A DNA stretch of 40,988 nt from Bifidobacterium vespertilionis (GCF_008698145.1 NZ_RZNZ01000023.1:1-40988), one strand, 5' to 3'. Numbered from the stretch's first letter, positions 18,050 through 26,518 are shown. Notes: generated from the letters alone by a model not told the origin. Made by a program: numbers and translations.

Positions 18050-19242
18050 ATTCCCCTTTGCGATAGTTTCATTTTTTCACGCCAACCTGTAAGCGTGCCT
18101 TCTAATGCTCCCAAAAGGAAAGAACACCCAACAGGAGACTTATTTGTGAAACGATGCGAAGCTGAAAATTCACCACCTGGGCAGCCACGACATATTCCTT
18201 GTAAAACACATCCATCACATTCTTGATGCAAAGAAGATGAACCTTGAAGTAAACTATCAATTACTGATTTTGGAACATTATCCTCATTTAAAGAATTTAT
18301 ATTATTTGACATTCTCCAGCGATCAGCTTCAGATAATAAGGTATAACATGGAACAACTGTACCATCTGCAGCAATAGTAATAGTTTGTTGTCCAAGCTGA
18401 CACCATGATGTACCTAAATTTTCCTCAAACAGAATCGCAAGCATTTCCGTCATTAACGCATGCTTTGCCGGATATATTGAACTAACGGATTCGCGATACA
18501 ATTCACTTGTATCAGAATATAGGGCGGAAAGAAATGCTGTAGATTCTGCCTCATCAGAATTTGTTAATGTATTTACATCAGGAACAACATGCACCCATTC
18601 AGCTTTTAATTCTTTAATTAAATAGTCAACAATGTCACCAATAGAGAACCCGTGTTGATACTCAAACAACGTATAAACACTCTCATAATTATTTATAATT
18701 ATTCCTGAATCCTTATATTTATTTAGATTCTTCGTTATCAAATCATAGCTTCCTCTCCCATTTCGAAATTTTCTATATTTATCATGAATTTCCTTAGGCC
18801 CATCTATCGATACTGTAATATGAATATTATATTCTTTAATTATGTTAACATATATCTGACTATAAATCATCATGTTAGTAACTGTTGTAATAACAATATT
18901 CCGTTTTTGATTCTCACGAACGGCTTGACATACACCTTCAATAGCTCTTATATTCATAAACGGCTCGCCACCAAATAGTTTAATCTTTTTTAACGACGGA
19001 AACTTTTTGACAGCTTCAATTGTATACTTATACGCCTCTTCTTTTGTCATCCACCTACTCTCATGTCCATAAGAGCCTTGTCCCGCAAAACAGTAAGGGC
19101 AGGTAAGATTACATCCTTCTGATATGTTTAATACTAACTCTACGGGATCTAGTTTATACTGGTTATGAATCTCTGAGTTAACCAAGACATGTTTACGTAT
19201 ATATTTAAATATTTCTTTGTTTTCACTGGATATTGTGAACAT
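18046..19242 (-). CDS. Radical SAM/SPASM peptide maturase
   Basis: A 398-residue radical SAM enzyme. The cluster motif is C44-x3-C48-x2-C51 (GCNLTCPYCFAG), followed by the GGEPF motif (91-95) and SIDGPKEIHD (145-154). The C-terminal SPASM domain has seven cysteines for auxiliary iron-sulphur clusters: C281, C299 (GTVVPC), C342, C345, C351, C354 and C373. This architecture is typical of RiPP maturases that install thioether or carbon-carbon crosslinks, and of anaerobic sulfatase-maturating enzymes; no sulfatase is nearby, while a short Cys-containing peptide gene lies 72 bases upstream. AT-rich, unlike the core genome. The start is ATG 19242 with AGGTAG upstream. A hairpin at 19266-19298 separates it from the precursor. 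Confidence 0.88.
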   Translation of the reverse strand: MFTISSENKEIFKYIRKHVLVNSEIHNQYKLDPVELVLNISEGCNLTCPYCFAGQGSYGHESRWMTKEEAYKYTIEAVKKFPSLKKIKLFGGEPFMNIRAIEGVCQAVRENQKRNIVITTVTNMMIYSQIYVNIIKEYNIHITVSIDGPKEIHDKYRKFRNGRGSYDLITKNLNKYKDSGIIINNYESVYTLFEYQHGFSIGDIVDYLIKELKAEWVHVVPDVNTLTNSDEAESTAFLSALYSDTSELYRESVSSIYPAKHALMTEMLAILFEENLGTSWCQLGQQTITIAADGTVVPCYTLLSEADRWRMSNNINSLNEDNVPKSVIDSLLQGSSSLHQECDGCVLQGICRGCPGGEFSASHRFTNKSPVGCSFLLGALEGTLTGWREKMKLSQRGM

Positions 19243-19265
19243 AATCTACCTATTATAAATAAAAC

Positions 19266-19298
19266 TGGTGTAGCTCTCTAAAAAAGCGAGCTACACCA
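19266..19298 (-). terminator. Attenuator-like hairpin between precursor and maturase
   Basis: TGGTGTAGCTC (19266-19276) pairs perfectly with GAGCTACACCA (19288-19298). On the minus strand it starts 17 bases past the precursor stop and is followed by GTTTTATTTA. A partial terminator here would make precursor mRNA outnumber maturase mRNA, as is usual in RiPP operons. Confidence 0.8.
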
Positions 19299-19314
19299 AT
19301 CATCTTATAACTCT

Positions 19315-19419
19315 CTACTCCTCAGCTGTAAGACCAGAGCAAAAGATACCACAGCTTTTATTATCGCCCTTGCCTACATTCATATATGCGTAACTCATTT
19401 CTTTAAACATGTCTTCCAT
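19315..19419 (-). CDS. Predicted RiPP precursor peptide, 34 residues
   Basis: This gene was found by reading the minus strand upstream of the maturase. ATG at 19419 (AAGAAG seven bases upstream) runs to TAG at 19315. The leader is MEDMFKEMSYAYMNVGKGD and the C-terminal part is NKSCGIFCSGLTAEE. There are two cysteines, C23 and C27; N20-K-S-C23 is an NxxC motif and G24-I-F-C27 repeats the same three-residue spacing. That layout fits radical-SAM thioether (ranthipeptide or sactipeptide-like) RiPPs in which a Cys sulphur is joined to a residue three positions before it. Support: right size and place for a precursor, same strand as maturase and exporter, hairpin after it, AT-rich, strong upstream dyad. 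Not proven: expression and the actual crosslinks. Internal ATGs at residues 4, 8 and 13 are alternative starts. Confidence 0.72.
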   Translation of the reverse strand: MEDMFKEMSYAYMNVGKGDNKSCGIFCSGLTAEE

Positions 19420-19432
19420 GTTATTACTTCTT

Positions 19433-19469
19433 ATATAATTTGCTGTTATGTTTTAACAGCAAATTATAT
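19433..19469. promoter_or_regulatory. 16-bp inverted repeat upstream of the precursor gene
   Basis: ATATAATTTGCTGTTA (19433-19448) and TAACAGCAAATTATAT (19454-19469) are perfect inverted repeats around TGTTT. On the minus strand the dyad ends 13 bases before the precursor ATG, just before the ribosome-binding region. It includes a TATAAT word that could be the -10 box, with TTGATA upstream. It could be an operator for the response regulator nearby, or an mRNA hairpin that limits translation. Confidence 0.7.
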
Positions 19470-19504
19470 TTTGCTTCCAATTAAAAAACTATCAAATCTA
19501 CATA

Positions 19505-19520
19505 TCCCCCTTTTGGGGGA
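19505..19520. promoter_or_regulatory. Palindrome TCCCCCTTTTGGGGGA upstream of the precursor gene
   Basis: A perfect 6-bp inverted repeat (TCCCCC/GGGGGA) around TTTT, in an otherwise AT-rich leader, about 90 bases upstream of the precursor start. It is either a regulator site or a terminator of an older upstream transcript. No second copy was found near the response regulator. Confidence 0.45.
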
Positions 19521-19725
19521 CAGCGTGTCTTCAAGCCAAAGTAATCGACACTATACTAAGTGATAGAATCGCATATACATATTTCAACCTTCACCAGATC
19601 ATGTGGCAAGAAATCTCTTCTTGTCTTCGCCGAGACTTTCCGCGGGTGAGTGTGGTGCGCTGGGGGGCGTTCTCCTGTATGGTTTGTTTCCGCCAAGAAA
19701 GTAGAACCGGAACAAGGGAACGCCT

Positions 19726-20997
19726 GTGCCAACCATATCAGCCGGCGCGCTCAAGCGCATGCTCAGCCTGCCCTCCAACACCGTGGCCTCCACGCCCCGC
19801 GTCGAGGACGACCCGCATGGCGGGAGCGTCGTCATCGTGCCGGTGCGCCCGCACGCGCACGACATGGACCGGTGCGCCAGATGCGGCGGGCACGGCCGGT
19901 CGTACGACCGGTTGGGCGTGCGGCGCTGGCGCCACCTCGACCTCGGGTGCGCCAGGCTCCTGCTGGAGTACGCGCCGCCGCGCGTCACGTGCCGCAAGCA
20001 AGGGGTCACGATCGCGATGGCGCCGTGAGCGCGCAGGAGAAGAGCGCATACACGCGCGACTTCAAGCAGCAGGTCGCCTGACCGGGCGTGCACGCGCCCA
20101 GAAGCGCCATGTCGGCGCCGGTGCGCGTCGACTGGAAGAGCGTGGGCCCCGTATGCAAGAGGGTCGCCGACGACCTGCGGGCCGAACAGGGCGGAGGCCT
20201 GTTCGATCATCTGCGCTCCATCGGCGTGGACGAGACCAGTTACAGAAAGGGCCACAAGTACATGACGGTCGTCGTCGACCACGACCGCGGCAGGGTCGTA
20301 TGGATGCACGAGGGCCACGGCCAGGGCGTCTTCCGCCTGTTCTTCGAGACGCCCGCCGAGGCGCAGCGCGCGTCCATCCGGGTCGCCGCCGGCGACGGGG
20401 CCCGGTGGATCGACTCTTGTATCGGGGAGTTCTGCCCGCATGCGGAGCGCATCCCCGGGCGGGTTCCACAACGTCAGCTGGGCCACCGACGCGCTCGACA
20501 AGGTACGCACCATGGTCTGGCGCGAAGCGCGGAGGACCGGCGAGGCCGGGAAAGGCGCGAAGGACCCGATCAAGGGCGCGCGCCGGGCCCTGCTGAAGAA
20601 CGAAAGCGACCTGACCGCCGGGCAGAAGGCCCGGCTGGAGTACATCGCCGGCACGAACGAGACCCTCTGGAACACGTACAAGCCCAGGGAGGAGCTGCGC
20701 ATGATCCTCCGGCAACCGGCCGACGAAGCCCGCGCCCTACTCCTGCGATGCAGTGGCAAGGCCGCCTCAAGCGGCATCGACCCGTTCACCGGACTCGGCG
20801 AGAAGATCGGCAGGCGCCGTGAGGACATCGTGCGGACCATCCGTTCCGGACTGTCCAACGCCAGGCTGGAGGCCGTGAACAACAAGATCAAGACCACCAT
20901 CAAGATCGGCTACGGCTACCGCAACCTCAACAACCTCATCGCCCTCGTCATGTCCGAATGCGGCGGACTCGACCTCACACTCCCTGGACACCAATAA
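19726..20997 (+). pseudogene. ISL3-family transposase, disabled
   Basis: The pieces are clearly ISL3 transposase: an N-terminal zinc-finger part (C-x2-C in MDRCARCGGHGRSYDRLGV), a central part with SIGVDETSYRKGHKYMTVVV and DGARWIDSCIGEFCPHAERI, and a C-terminal part with SWATDALDKVR and GYGYRNLNNLIAL. They lie in different frames: the first in the frame of 19726 to a stop near 20028, the middle in the frame of 20088 with an in-frame TGA at about 20079-20081 where a Trp codon is expected, and the end in the frame of 20440. At least two frameshifts and one nonsense change are needed, so it is not functional. The GC-rich element sits in AT-rich DNA between the precursor operon and the two-component genes. 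The right end probably lies near 21050, where ACCCGAAGAGCC is seen; the left end is unclear. Confidence 0.85.
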
Positions 20998-21131
20998 CCA
21001 GTAGGAACAACCACTGACTCACACCCACACAAACACCCGAAGAGCCATAAAGATCGATATAATCACAAAATGTCCTTGGTTCATGAAATAATATAGCCAA
21101 GTTTTTTTAAGTATTAATATTCAGGGTTGAA

Positions 21132-21785
21132 ATGAAAATAGGAATTATAGATAATGACACTCTTGCATTAGAAGCTTTAGCAACAAGACTAAATTATTAT
21201 GATAAATATAATATTAGTTGGACTGAAACAAGCGGTAAAAGTGCTTTGCACATATTTTTCGATATGCATAAATATGTTGATGTTATACTAATTGATATGA
21301 GCATGGAAGATATATCTGGCGCAGAATTATGTCGATCTTTTCGCAAAAGATCTTCTTCTGTTGGGATTGTGGCAATAACTTCATTTAACTTGATCACATA
21401 TAAAGAATCTGCTATTCGAAATGGTGCACAAGCCATTGTTTCAAAATCTGACATTAAGACAATAATGACATCTCTTGAATACGCTTCAAAAGGTCAATCA
21501 TACCCACCACAATCACAGTTCCAAAATGCCAATGATTCTTTTTTACGCCTTCAACACACTCCAGAACCATTAATAATGCTCGTTACTTTACGCGAAGCAC
21601 AGATATTGGATAAAGTGGTTCTTGGCATGACAAATAAAGAAATTGCTGAAGCATTAGGAATAGGTGAAGAAACGGTTAAAACGCATATCAAAAGTGCTAT
21701 GCATAAAATCGGTGCAGCTAATCGAGTGAGAGCAAGCATTTTATGGTCAACTCTAGGGGATGATTATTTTGAACATTACAAATAA
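21132..21785 (+). CDS. LuxR/NarL-type response regulator
   Basis: A 217-residue DNA-binding response regulator. The receiver domain has the acidic pair D7/D9 (IIDND), phosphoacceptor D55 (ILIDMSMED), T83 and K105 (VSKSD). The C-terminal LuxR helix-turn-helix is LTLREAQILDKVV through TNKEIAEALGIGEETVKTHI (about 150-190). AGGG precedes the ATG at 21132. It overlaps or abuts the kinase gene. The cognate kinase is next to it, and the promoters nearby (19433-19520) are candidate targets, probably the peptide operon. AT-rich like the maturase. Confidence 0.9.
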   Translation: MKIGIIDNDTLALEALATRLNYYDKYNISWTETSGKSALHIFFDMHKYVDVILIDMSMEDISGAELCRSFRKRSSSVGIVAITSFNLITYKESAIRNGAQAIVSKSDIKTIMTSLEYASKGQSYPPQSQFQNANDSFLRLQHTPEPLIMLVTLREAQILDKVVLGMTNKEIAEALGIGEETVKTHIKSAMHKIGAANRVRASILWSTLGDDYFEHYK

Positions 21786-21806
21786 TAGACTATTAAATAT
21801 TACTAT

Positions 21807-22853
21807 ATGGTTTGTCTTTATTTTTTTAGTATCATTGATATTATTATATCCCCGGCATCTCATGCGATATCCTGGATATTAATTACAATTGAACTAACTA
21901 GCATGATCGCAATAATTAAATATCCGAATATAGCTTGTACAATTATTCTTATCGTATATATATTAGGATTAATTATTCCGTTATCAAATTCTGCATTATT
22001 ATGGCCTTTTTTGTATGCCTTAATGTTACTTATGTTCAAAGATAGAAAAATACAAGTTTTTCTTTCTACATTAATTATGAGTGCAATCTATTACTATAAA
22101 TGGTATTTTAGAAATACAGATGACTATAATCCCAGCGGCATAGTTGCAATATCACTTCTATTTATCATTTTAGGATATCAAGCCAATAACTACAATAAGA
22201 AAAACATCGAATTAAGGAAAACTCAAAAAATCAGAGAACTTGAGCTTAAAGAGAATATATCTATCAATCTCCACGATTCTATCGCAAATCAATTATCTTT
22301 TATAATTCTATTAGCCGAAAACGAACATAACGATAGTACAAATCATGGATTATCCTATTCATTAATTGAAAAAAGTGCGAAATCTGCTTTACAATCTACA
22401 CGCCAAATTATCAATATGCTTATCGACAATAAGTATAACAGCGTTAATAATATACAATGGGTAGAAAAAATGCTAGACCTAACTACTCAAAGCAAATATA
22501 AACTTGACGCAATGAAAATTTATGGAAGATCTTCTATGCAATGGGAAAGTATTTCTCTTTTATCGCCCGAAAAACAATCATTTATTTTTTCATTATTAGA
22601 AGAAATATATTATAACATAATAAAACATTGTAATCAACAATGTGAATACTTTATCACCGTAAAACAGTTCAATGATTATATTTATATAAGTGAGATTAAC
22701 ACAGTAGATAAAGAAGGAAAATCATCTCCCATTTTTAAAAGTGGAAGAGGACTTTCCTTCAGAAAGAAACAAATAGAAAAATTCAATGGAACGCTTAACT
22801 ATGGACAAGAGAATATGATTTGGTCATTATACGCTCGCATGCCTATTTCTTAG
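21807..22853 (+). CDS. Sensor histidine kinase (HisKA_3 type), N-terminus apparently frameshifted
   Basis: The 348-residue frame has about 5 N-terminal membrane segments (residues 1-125), a dimerisation/phosphoacceptor helix ENISINLHDSIANQLS with His156, and an ATP-binding domain with EEIYYNIIKH (N-box) and SGRGLSF (G-box). This is the NarL-type kinase family, partner of the regulator upstream. The ATG at 21807 has no Shine-Dalgarno sequence. A different frame starts at TTG 21769, eight bases after AGGGG and overlapping the regulator stop, and reads LNITNNRLLNITIWFVFIFL plus a second stretch through YPRHLMRYPG before TAA at 21880-21882. That frame looks like the true N-terminus, joining the main frame if one base is missing near 21875. 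The gene may be inactive, or the sequence may hold an error. Confidence 0.78.
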   Translation: MVCLYFFSIIDIIISPASHAISWILITIELTSMIAIIKYPNIACTIILIVYILGLIIPLSNSALLWPFLYALMLLMFKDRKIQVFLSTLIMSAIYYYKWYFRNTDDYNPSGIVAISLLFIILGYQANNYNKKNIELRKTQKIRELELKENISINLHDSIANQLSFIILLAENEHNDSTNHGLSYSLIEKSAKSALQSTRQIINMLIDNKYNSVNNIQWVEKMLDLTTQSKYKLDAMKIYGRSSMQWESISLLSPEKQSFIFSLLEEIYYNIIKHCNQQCEYFITVKQFNDYIYISEINTVDKEGKSSPIFKSGRGLSFRKKQIEKFNGTLNYGQENMIWSLYARMPIS

Positions 22854-23014
22854 CAAAATAAATGCTGAAATATTTTAGGACACATCAAATCTATAGTTGC
22901 AACAATACCTTTTTCGACTATATTATCAGTTTTATTATTTTGATTATTTACAAATAAGCTGTTACAAATCAGTGCCACTACACAAGTCATAGATGCTAAT
23001 ATTTTCATGTGCAT
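22850..23014 (-). CDS. Small ORF, 54 codons, hydrophobic N-terminus (hypothetical)
   Basis: An unlisted ORF on the minus strand, ATG 23014 to TAA 22850, converging on the kinase with a 3-base overlap. The first part, MHMKILASMTCVVALICNSL, has a hydrophobic core after a Lys, like a weak signal or membrane segment; the second part contains NNQNNKTDNIVEKGIVATID and ends MCPKIFQHLFC. I find no strong ribosome-binding site. It could be a small secreted peptide or immunity protein of the cluster, or chance in AT-rich DNA. Apart from it, the stretch 22854-23101 shows no gene. Confidence 0.3.
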   Translation of the reverse strand: MHMKILASMTCVVALICNSLFVNNQNNKTDNIVEKGIVATIDLMCPKIFQHLFC

Positions 23015-23101
23015 AAATATAACTGTTCTACGACTTAGACATTTTCCGTGAACAAAACACTCAAGAACAAAACGAGCGAAAACCGTGCAATATCAACGAA
23101 A

Positions 23102-23131
23102 ACACCTCTCCCCCATGTGGGGGAGAGGTGT
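23102..23131 (-). terminator. Terminator after the M20 amidohydrolase
   Basis: ACACCTCTCCCCC (23102-23114) pairs perfectly with GGGGGAGAGGTGT (23119-23131) around ATGT, 26 bases past the amidohydrolase stop. On the minus strand it is followed by TTTCGTTGAT. Confidence 0.88.
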
Positions 23132-23156
23132 CAGGCACAATCAGCCGACTTACTCG

Positions 23157-24362
23157 TTACGCCAGTTCGCTCAGCAGACGCAGCGCGGCGTTGGCGTAGA
23201 AGTTCACGGCCGGCTCGATCGCGCCATCGAGGCCGATGAAGTTCGGGCTGTGCCAGTCGGGGCATCCGGGCTCGCCGTTGGAACCGATGAAGGCGAAGGC
23301 CACGGGGATGCGGTTGGAGAACTCCTCGAAGTCCTCGCCGGCCATGGACGGGCGGATCGGGCGCAGTTTGGCGTAGGCGTGCACATCGTCCGCGAGGATC
23401 TGGCTGAGCTTGGGATCCCCCACCAGCGGCTGCTGGAGCACATTCCAGTCGATGTCGGCGTTGATGCCGTAGGCGCGGGCGGTGGACTCCACCTCGTCGC
23501 GGAACCGGCGCTGGACGATCTCCTGATCGGCGCGGTCGAAGAAGCGGACCGTGCCCTGGAAGCCGGCCTCGGCGGGTACGACGTTCCACACATCGCCGCC
23601 GTGAACCTCGGTGATGGACAGGACCACGGCGTGGAACGGCGAGATGTTGCGGCTCACGATGGTCTGCAGGGACAGGATCATGCTGGCCAGCGCCTCGATG
23701 GGTCCGGTGCCCTTATGCGGGTAGCCGGCATGGGTGCCGGTGGCGTGCAGGGTCACGCGGAACTTGACGCAGCCGGCCATCATGGGCTCCACGCCCACTG
23801 CCACCTCGCCCGGCGCGTAGTTGGGGTTGTTGTGGGTGCCGACGATCGCATCGAGATCATCCGCCACGCCCGCCTCGATGCACCGGCGGGCGCCCTCCCC
23901 CAGCTCCTCGGCCGGCTGGAAGACGATCTTCACGGTGCCCGCGAACCGATCGCGATGGGCGGCGAGCCAGAAGGCCGCGCCCAGCAGGCCGGTCATGTGG
24001 AAGTCGTGGCCGCAGGCATGCATCACGCCGTCGTTGACCGAAGCGTACGGCAGACCGGTCTCCTCGCGCACGGGCAGACCATCGATGTCCGCCCTGAGTC
24101 CCACGCGCGGGCCCTTGGCGTCTGAGCCGTTCGCGGTGCCATGGATCAGCCCGATCACGCCGGTTTCGAGTGGCTTGGGCAGGTCCATCACCTCCACGCC
24201 GTGATCCCTCAGCTGCGCGGCCAGATACTTGCTGGTCTCGAACTCCTTGAAACTGCGCTCAGGATGGGCATGCAGATAGTGGCGAATCTCCACGAGCTCG
24301 GGATCGAGGGGGATGCGGACGGGGGTGAAGAATGCGGCGGATTGAGCGGATGCAGTGGTCAT
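23157..24362 (-). CDS. M20D-family amidohydrolase / N-acyl-amino-acid deacylase
   Basis: A 401-residue cytoplasmic metallo-amidohydrolase of the HipO/AbgB/IAA-amidohydrolase type. Visible metal and catalytic motifs: ACGHDFHM (Cys and His ligands), PAEELGEGA (Glu pair), GTHNNPNYAPGEV, HAGYPHKG in the lid domain, and a C-terminal GEDFEEF plus HSPNF. It removes an acyl group from an amino acid or peptide; the substrate is unknown. The ATG at 24362 is 87 bases inside a longer open frame but fits the family start; no clear Shine-Dalgarno sequence. It is followed by a strong terminator and preceded by repeat DNA. Confidence 0.88.
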   Translation of the reverse strand: MTTASAQSAAFFTPVRIPLDPELVEIRHYLHAHPERSFKEFETSKYLAAQLRDHGVEVMDLPKPLETGVIGLIHGTANGSDAKGPRVGLRADIDGLPVREETGLPYASVNDGVMHACGHDFHMTGLLGAAFWLAAHRDRFAGTVKIVFQPAEELGEGARRCIEAGVADDLDAIVGTHNNPNYAPGEVAVGVEPMMAGCVKFRVTLHATGTHAGYPHKGTGPIEALASMILSLQTIVSRNISPFHAVVLSITEVHGGDVWNVVPAEAGFQGTVRFFDRADQEIVQRRFRDEVESTARAYGINADIDWNVLQQPLVGDPKLSQILADDVHAYAKLRPIRPSMAGEDFEEFSNRIPVAFAFIGSNGEPGCPDWHSPNFIGLDGAIEPAVNFYANAALRLLSELA

Positions 24363-24466
24363 GATTGCGATTCTAGTCTTGGTGTTTGAATGGGTTGCTC
24401 GTCGAGCTGGGCAGTGGTCTCGGCAGCATGAGCAGTCCCCCGCTGTCATCCTGACCAGCCCCCGCG

Positions 24467-24557
24467 GTCATCCTGAGCGCAGCGAAGGATCCTTCGTCAT
24501 TACGCGCGGATGGATTGGACGGGTAGATTAAGGATCCTTCGCTATGCTCAGGATGAC
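24467..24557. repeat. Dispersed AAGGATCCTT repeat, long form
   Basis: GTCATCCTGAGCGCAGCG, AAGGATCCTT, a middle CATTACGCGC segment, TTAAGGATCCTTCG, then GCTCAGGATGAC. Same organisation as 225-317. A further CTCAGGATGAC end lies near 24581. It occupies the gap between the amidohydrolase and metI. Confidence 0.8.
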
Positions 24558-24629
24558 GAGGGGGCCGCCCTACGGCTCAGCGCTCAGGATGACCGAAGAA
24601 GGACCGCTCAGGGGTGGCGGAGAGGCCGT

Positions 24630-25310
24630 CTACCGCTTGAGCAGGCGCTTGGCGATGGCGTTGGCCACGCCCTGCACCACCTGCACGAGCACGATCATGA
24701 TCGCCACGGCAGTCCAGGTGACGCCTTGATCGAACTTCTGGTAGCCGTAGGCGATGGCGAAGTTACCCAGACCGCCGCCGCCGATGTAGCCGGCCATCGC
24801 GGACATGTCCAGCACGCCGATGAACAGGAACGCGTACGCGAGGATGAGCGGGGCGAGGGCCTCGGGAATGAGGACGGTCCACACGATCGTGAGCTTGGAG
24901 GCGCCCATGGACCGCGCGGCCTCGATGATGCCGGGGTCCACGGTAACGAGGTTCTGCTCCACCAGCCTCGAGGTGGCCATGGTGCACATCACGCACATCG
25001 GGAAGATGGCCGCGACCGTGCCGATCGACGTGCCGACCACCTTGATCGTGACCGGCTGCATGGCCGCCAGGAAGATGATGAACGGGATGGGTCGGATGAT
25101 GTTGATGATGAAGTCGAGGATGCGGTAGACGATCGCGTTCTCGAAGAGGTTGCCGGGACGCGTGCCGTAGAGGATCACCCCCAGGACGAGTCCCAGGAAG
25201 CCTCCGATCAGCAACGTGGTGAGGACCATTTGCAGGGTCTGCACCACGGATTCGGCGAGGATGGGCTTGAGCACCTCCCAATTGGTGGTGCCGGCGGCGA
25301 GGGTGATCAT
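24630..25310 (-). CDS. metI: Methionine ABC transporter permease
   Basis: The 226-residue inner-membrane permease of the D/L-methionine importer. About five membrane segments are visible, and the coupling segment [25 protein letters not shown] (about 130-155) matches the EAA motif of MetI. Start ATG at 25310 overlaps the metN stop region by four bases. It forms the membrane pore for MetQ and MetN. Stop followed by repeat DNA; no clear terminator seen. Confidence 0.95.
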   Translation of the reverse strand: MITLAAGTTNWEVLKPILAESVVQTLQMVLTTLLIGGFLGLVLGVILYGTRPGNLFENAIVYRILDFIINIIRPIPFIIFLAAMQPVTIKVVGTSIGTVAAIFPMCVMCTMATSRLVEQNLVTVDPGIIEAARSMGASKLTIVWTVLIPEALAPLILAYAFLFIGVLDMSAMAGYIGGGGLGNFAIAYGYQKFDQGVTWTAVAIMIVLVQVVQGVANAIAKRLLKR

Positions 25311-26518
25311 CGTGCTGCTCCTTCCGTGGATGCAAGGTTGCCCGTGGATGCGTTCGCGGTCGCCGCACCAGCCGCCGCGCCGGCCGCCGCCACGACCTGC
25401 GTGCGCTGCTCGGCGAGGGCGCGATCGTATGGCACGGGGTTAGCCGCGGTGCCGAAATCGACCAAATCGCTTTCGCGGCCCAGATCGTCCAGGAACGCCG
25501 TGAGTTCGGCGTCCGGCCCGCTGAATTCGTAGGTGATGGCGCCGATGCCCTGCCCGGACACCGTGTCGATGCCGCCGTAGAGCATGGAGGTCCTCACGCC
25601 CGGATGGCGGGCGATCGTGCTGGAGATGTTCTGGCCGGAGGCGGGGATCACGCCGCCGTCGCGGGCCACGTCCTGCTGACGGATGATCACGGAGACGATG
25701 CGGCCGGCATTGTCGCGGCGCATGTGGTCCACGCGCTCCTCGTCCGGCAGCCCCCTCAGGGCGGTGGCGATGAAGCGCTTGGTGACGGGCTCATGCGGGG
25801 CGGCGAACACGTCGTACACATCGCCGCGCTCCACCACGCGGCCCGCGCTCATCACGGCCACGCGGTTGGCGATCTGCTGGACCACGTTCATCTGGTGGGT
25901 GATGAGCACGATCGTGATGCCAAACTGTTCGTTGACGCGCTTGAGCAGGTCCAGCACCTCGCTGGTGGTCTCCGGGTCGAGGGCGCTGGTGGCCTCGTCG
26001 GCGAGCAGGATCTGTGGGTTGGTGGCCAGGGCGCGGGCGATGCCGACGCGCTGCTTTTGGCCGCCGGACAACTGCGAGGGGTACTTGTCCGCATGCTCCT
26101 TGAGTCCCACGAAATCCAGCAGTTCGGCCACGCGACGGTCCTGATAGTCCTTGCGCCAGTGGTCGAGCTTGAGCGGGTAGGCGATGTTCTGCGCCACGGT
26201 CTTGGTGGAGAACAGGTTGAACTGCTGGAAGATCATGCCGATCTTCTGGCGGATGGGCCGCAGCTTGCCCTCGCTCAGCTTGGTGATGTCCGTGCCGAGC
26301 ACGGTGACGGTGCCTCCGGTGGGGCGTTCGAGCGCGTTGATGAGGCGCACGAGTGTGGATTTGCCGGCGCCTGAGTATCCAATGATGCCGAAGATGTCAC
26401 CCTGATTGATCGTGAGCGTCACATCGTCCACGGCCCGGGTGGACTTGCCGCCCTTGCCGGCCTCGCGGTCCTTGAATTCCTTGACCACGTGGTCGAACAC
26501 GATGATCGGTTGGGCCAT
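25307..26518 (-). CDS. metN: Methionine ABC transporter ATP-binding protein
   Basis: The 403-residue ATPase that powers methionine uptake. Walker [10 protein letters not shown] (47-55), ABC signature LSGGQ (150-154), Walker [10 protein letters not shown] (170-178) and an H-loop in ITHQMNVV. The C-terminal part (about 290-365, [36 protein letters not shown]) resembles the NIL domain that lets methionine inhibit transport. An Ala-rich tail follows. ATG 26518 with GGAAAGGACC upstream; a longer frame exists but runs into the intergenic region. Overlaps metI by four bases. Confidence 0.95.
   Translation of the reverse strand: MAQPIIVFDHVVKEFKDREAGKGGKSTRAVDDVTLTINQGDIFGIIGYSGAGKSTLVRLINALERPTGGTVTVLGTDITKLSEGKLRPIRQKIGMIFQQFNLFSTKTVAQNIAYPLKLDHWRKDYQDRRVAELLDFVGLKEHADKYPSQLSGGQKQRVGIARALATNPQILLADEATSALDPETTSEVLDLLKRVNEQFGITIVLITHQMNVVQQIANRVAVMSAGRVVERGDVYDVFAAPHEPVTKRFIATALRGLPDEERVDHMRRDNAGRIVSVIIRQQDVARDGGVIPASGQNISSTIARHPGVRTSMLYGGIDTVSGQGIGAITYEFSGPDAELTAFLDDLGRESDLVDFGTAANPVPYDRALAEQRTQVVAAAGAAAGAATANASTGNLASTEGAAR

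Noticed and set aside
19599..20903. Minus-strand open frame over the ISL3 transposase
   Set aside because: The opposite strand gives recognisable ISL3 motifs; this frame has none.
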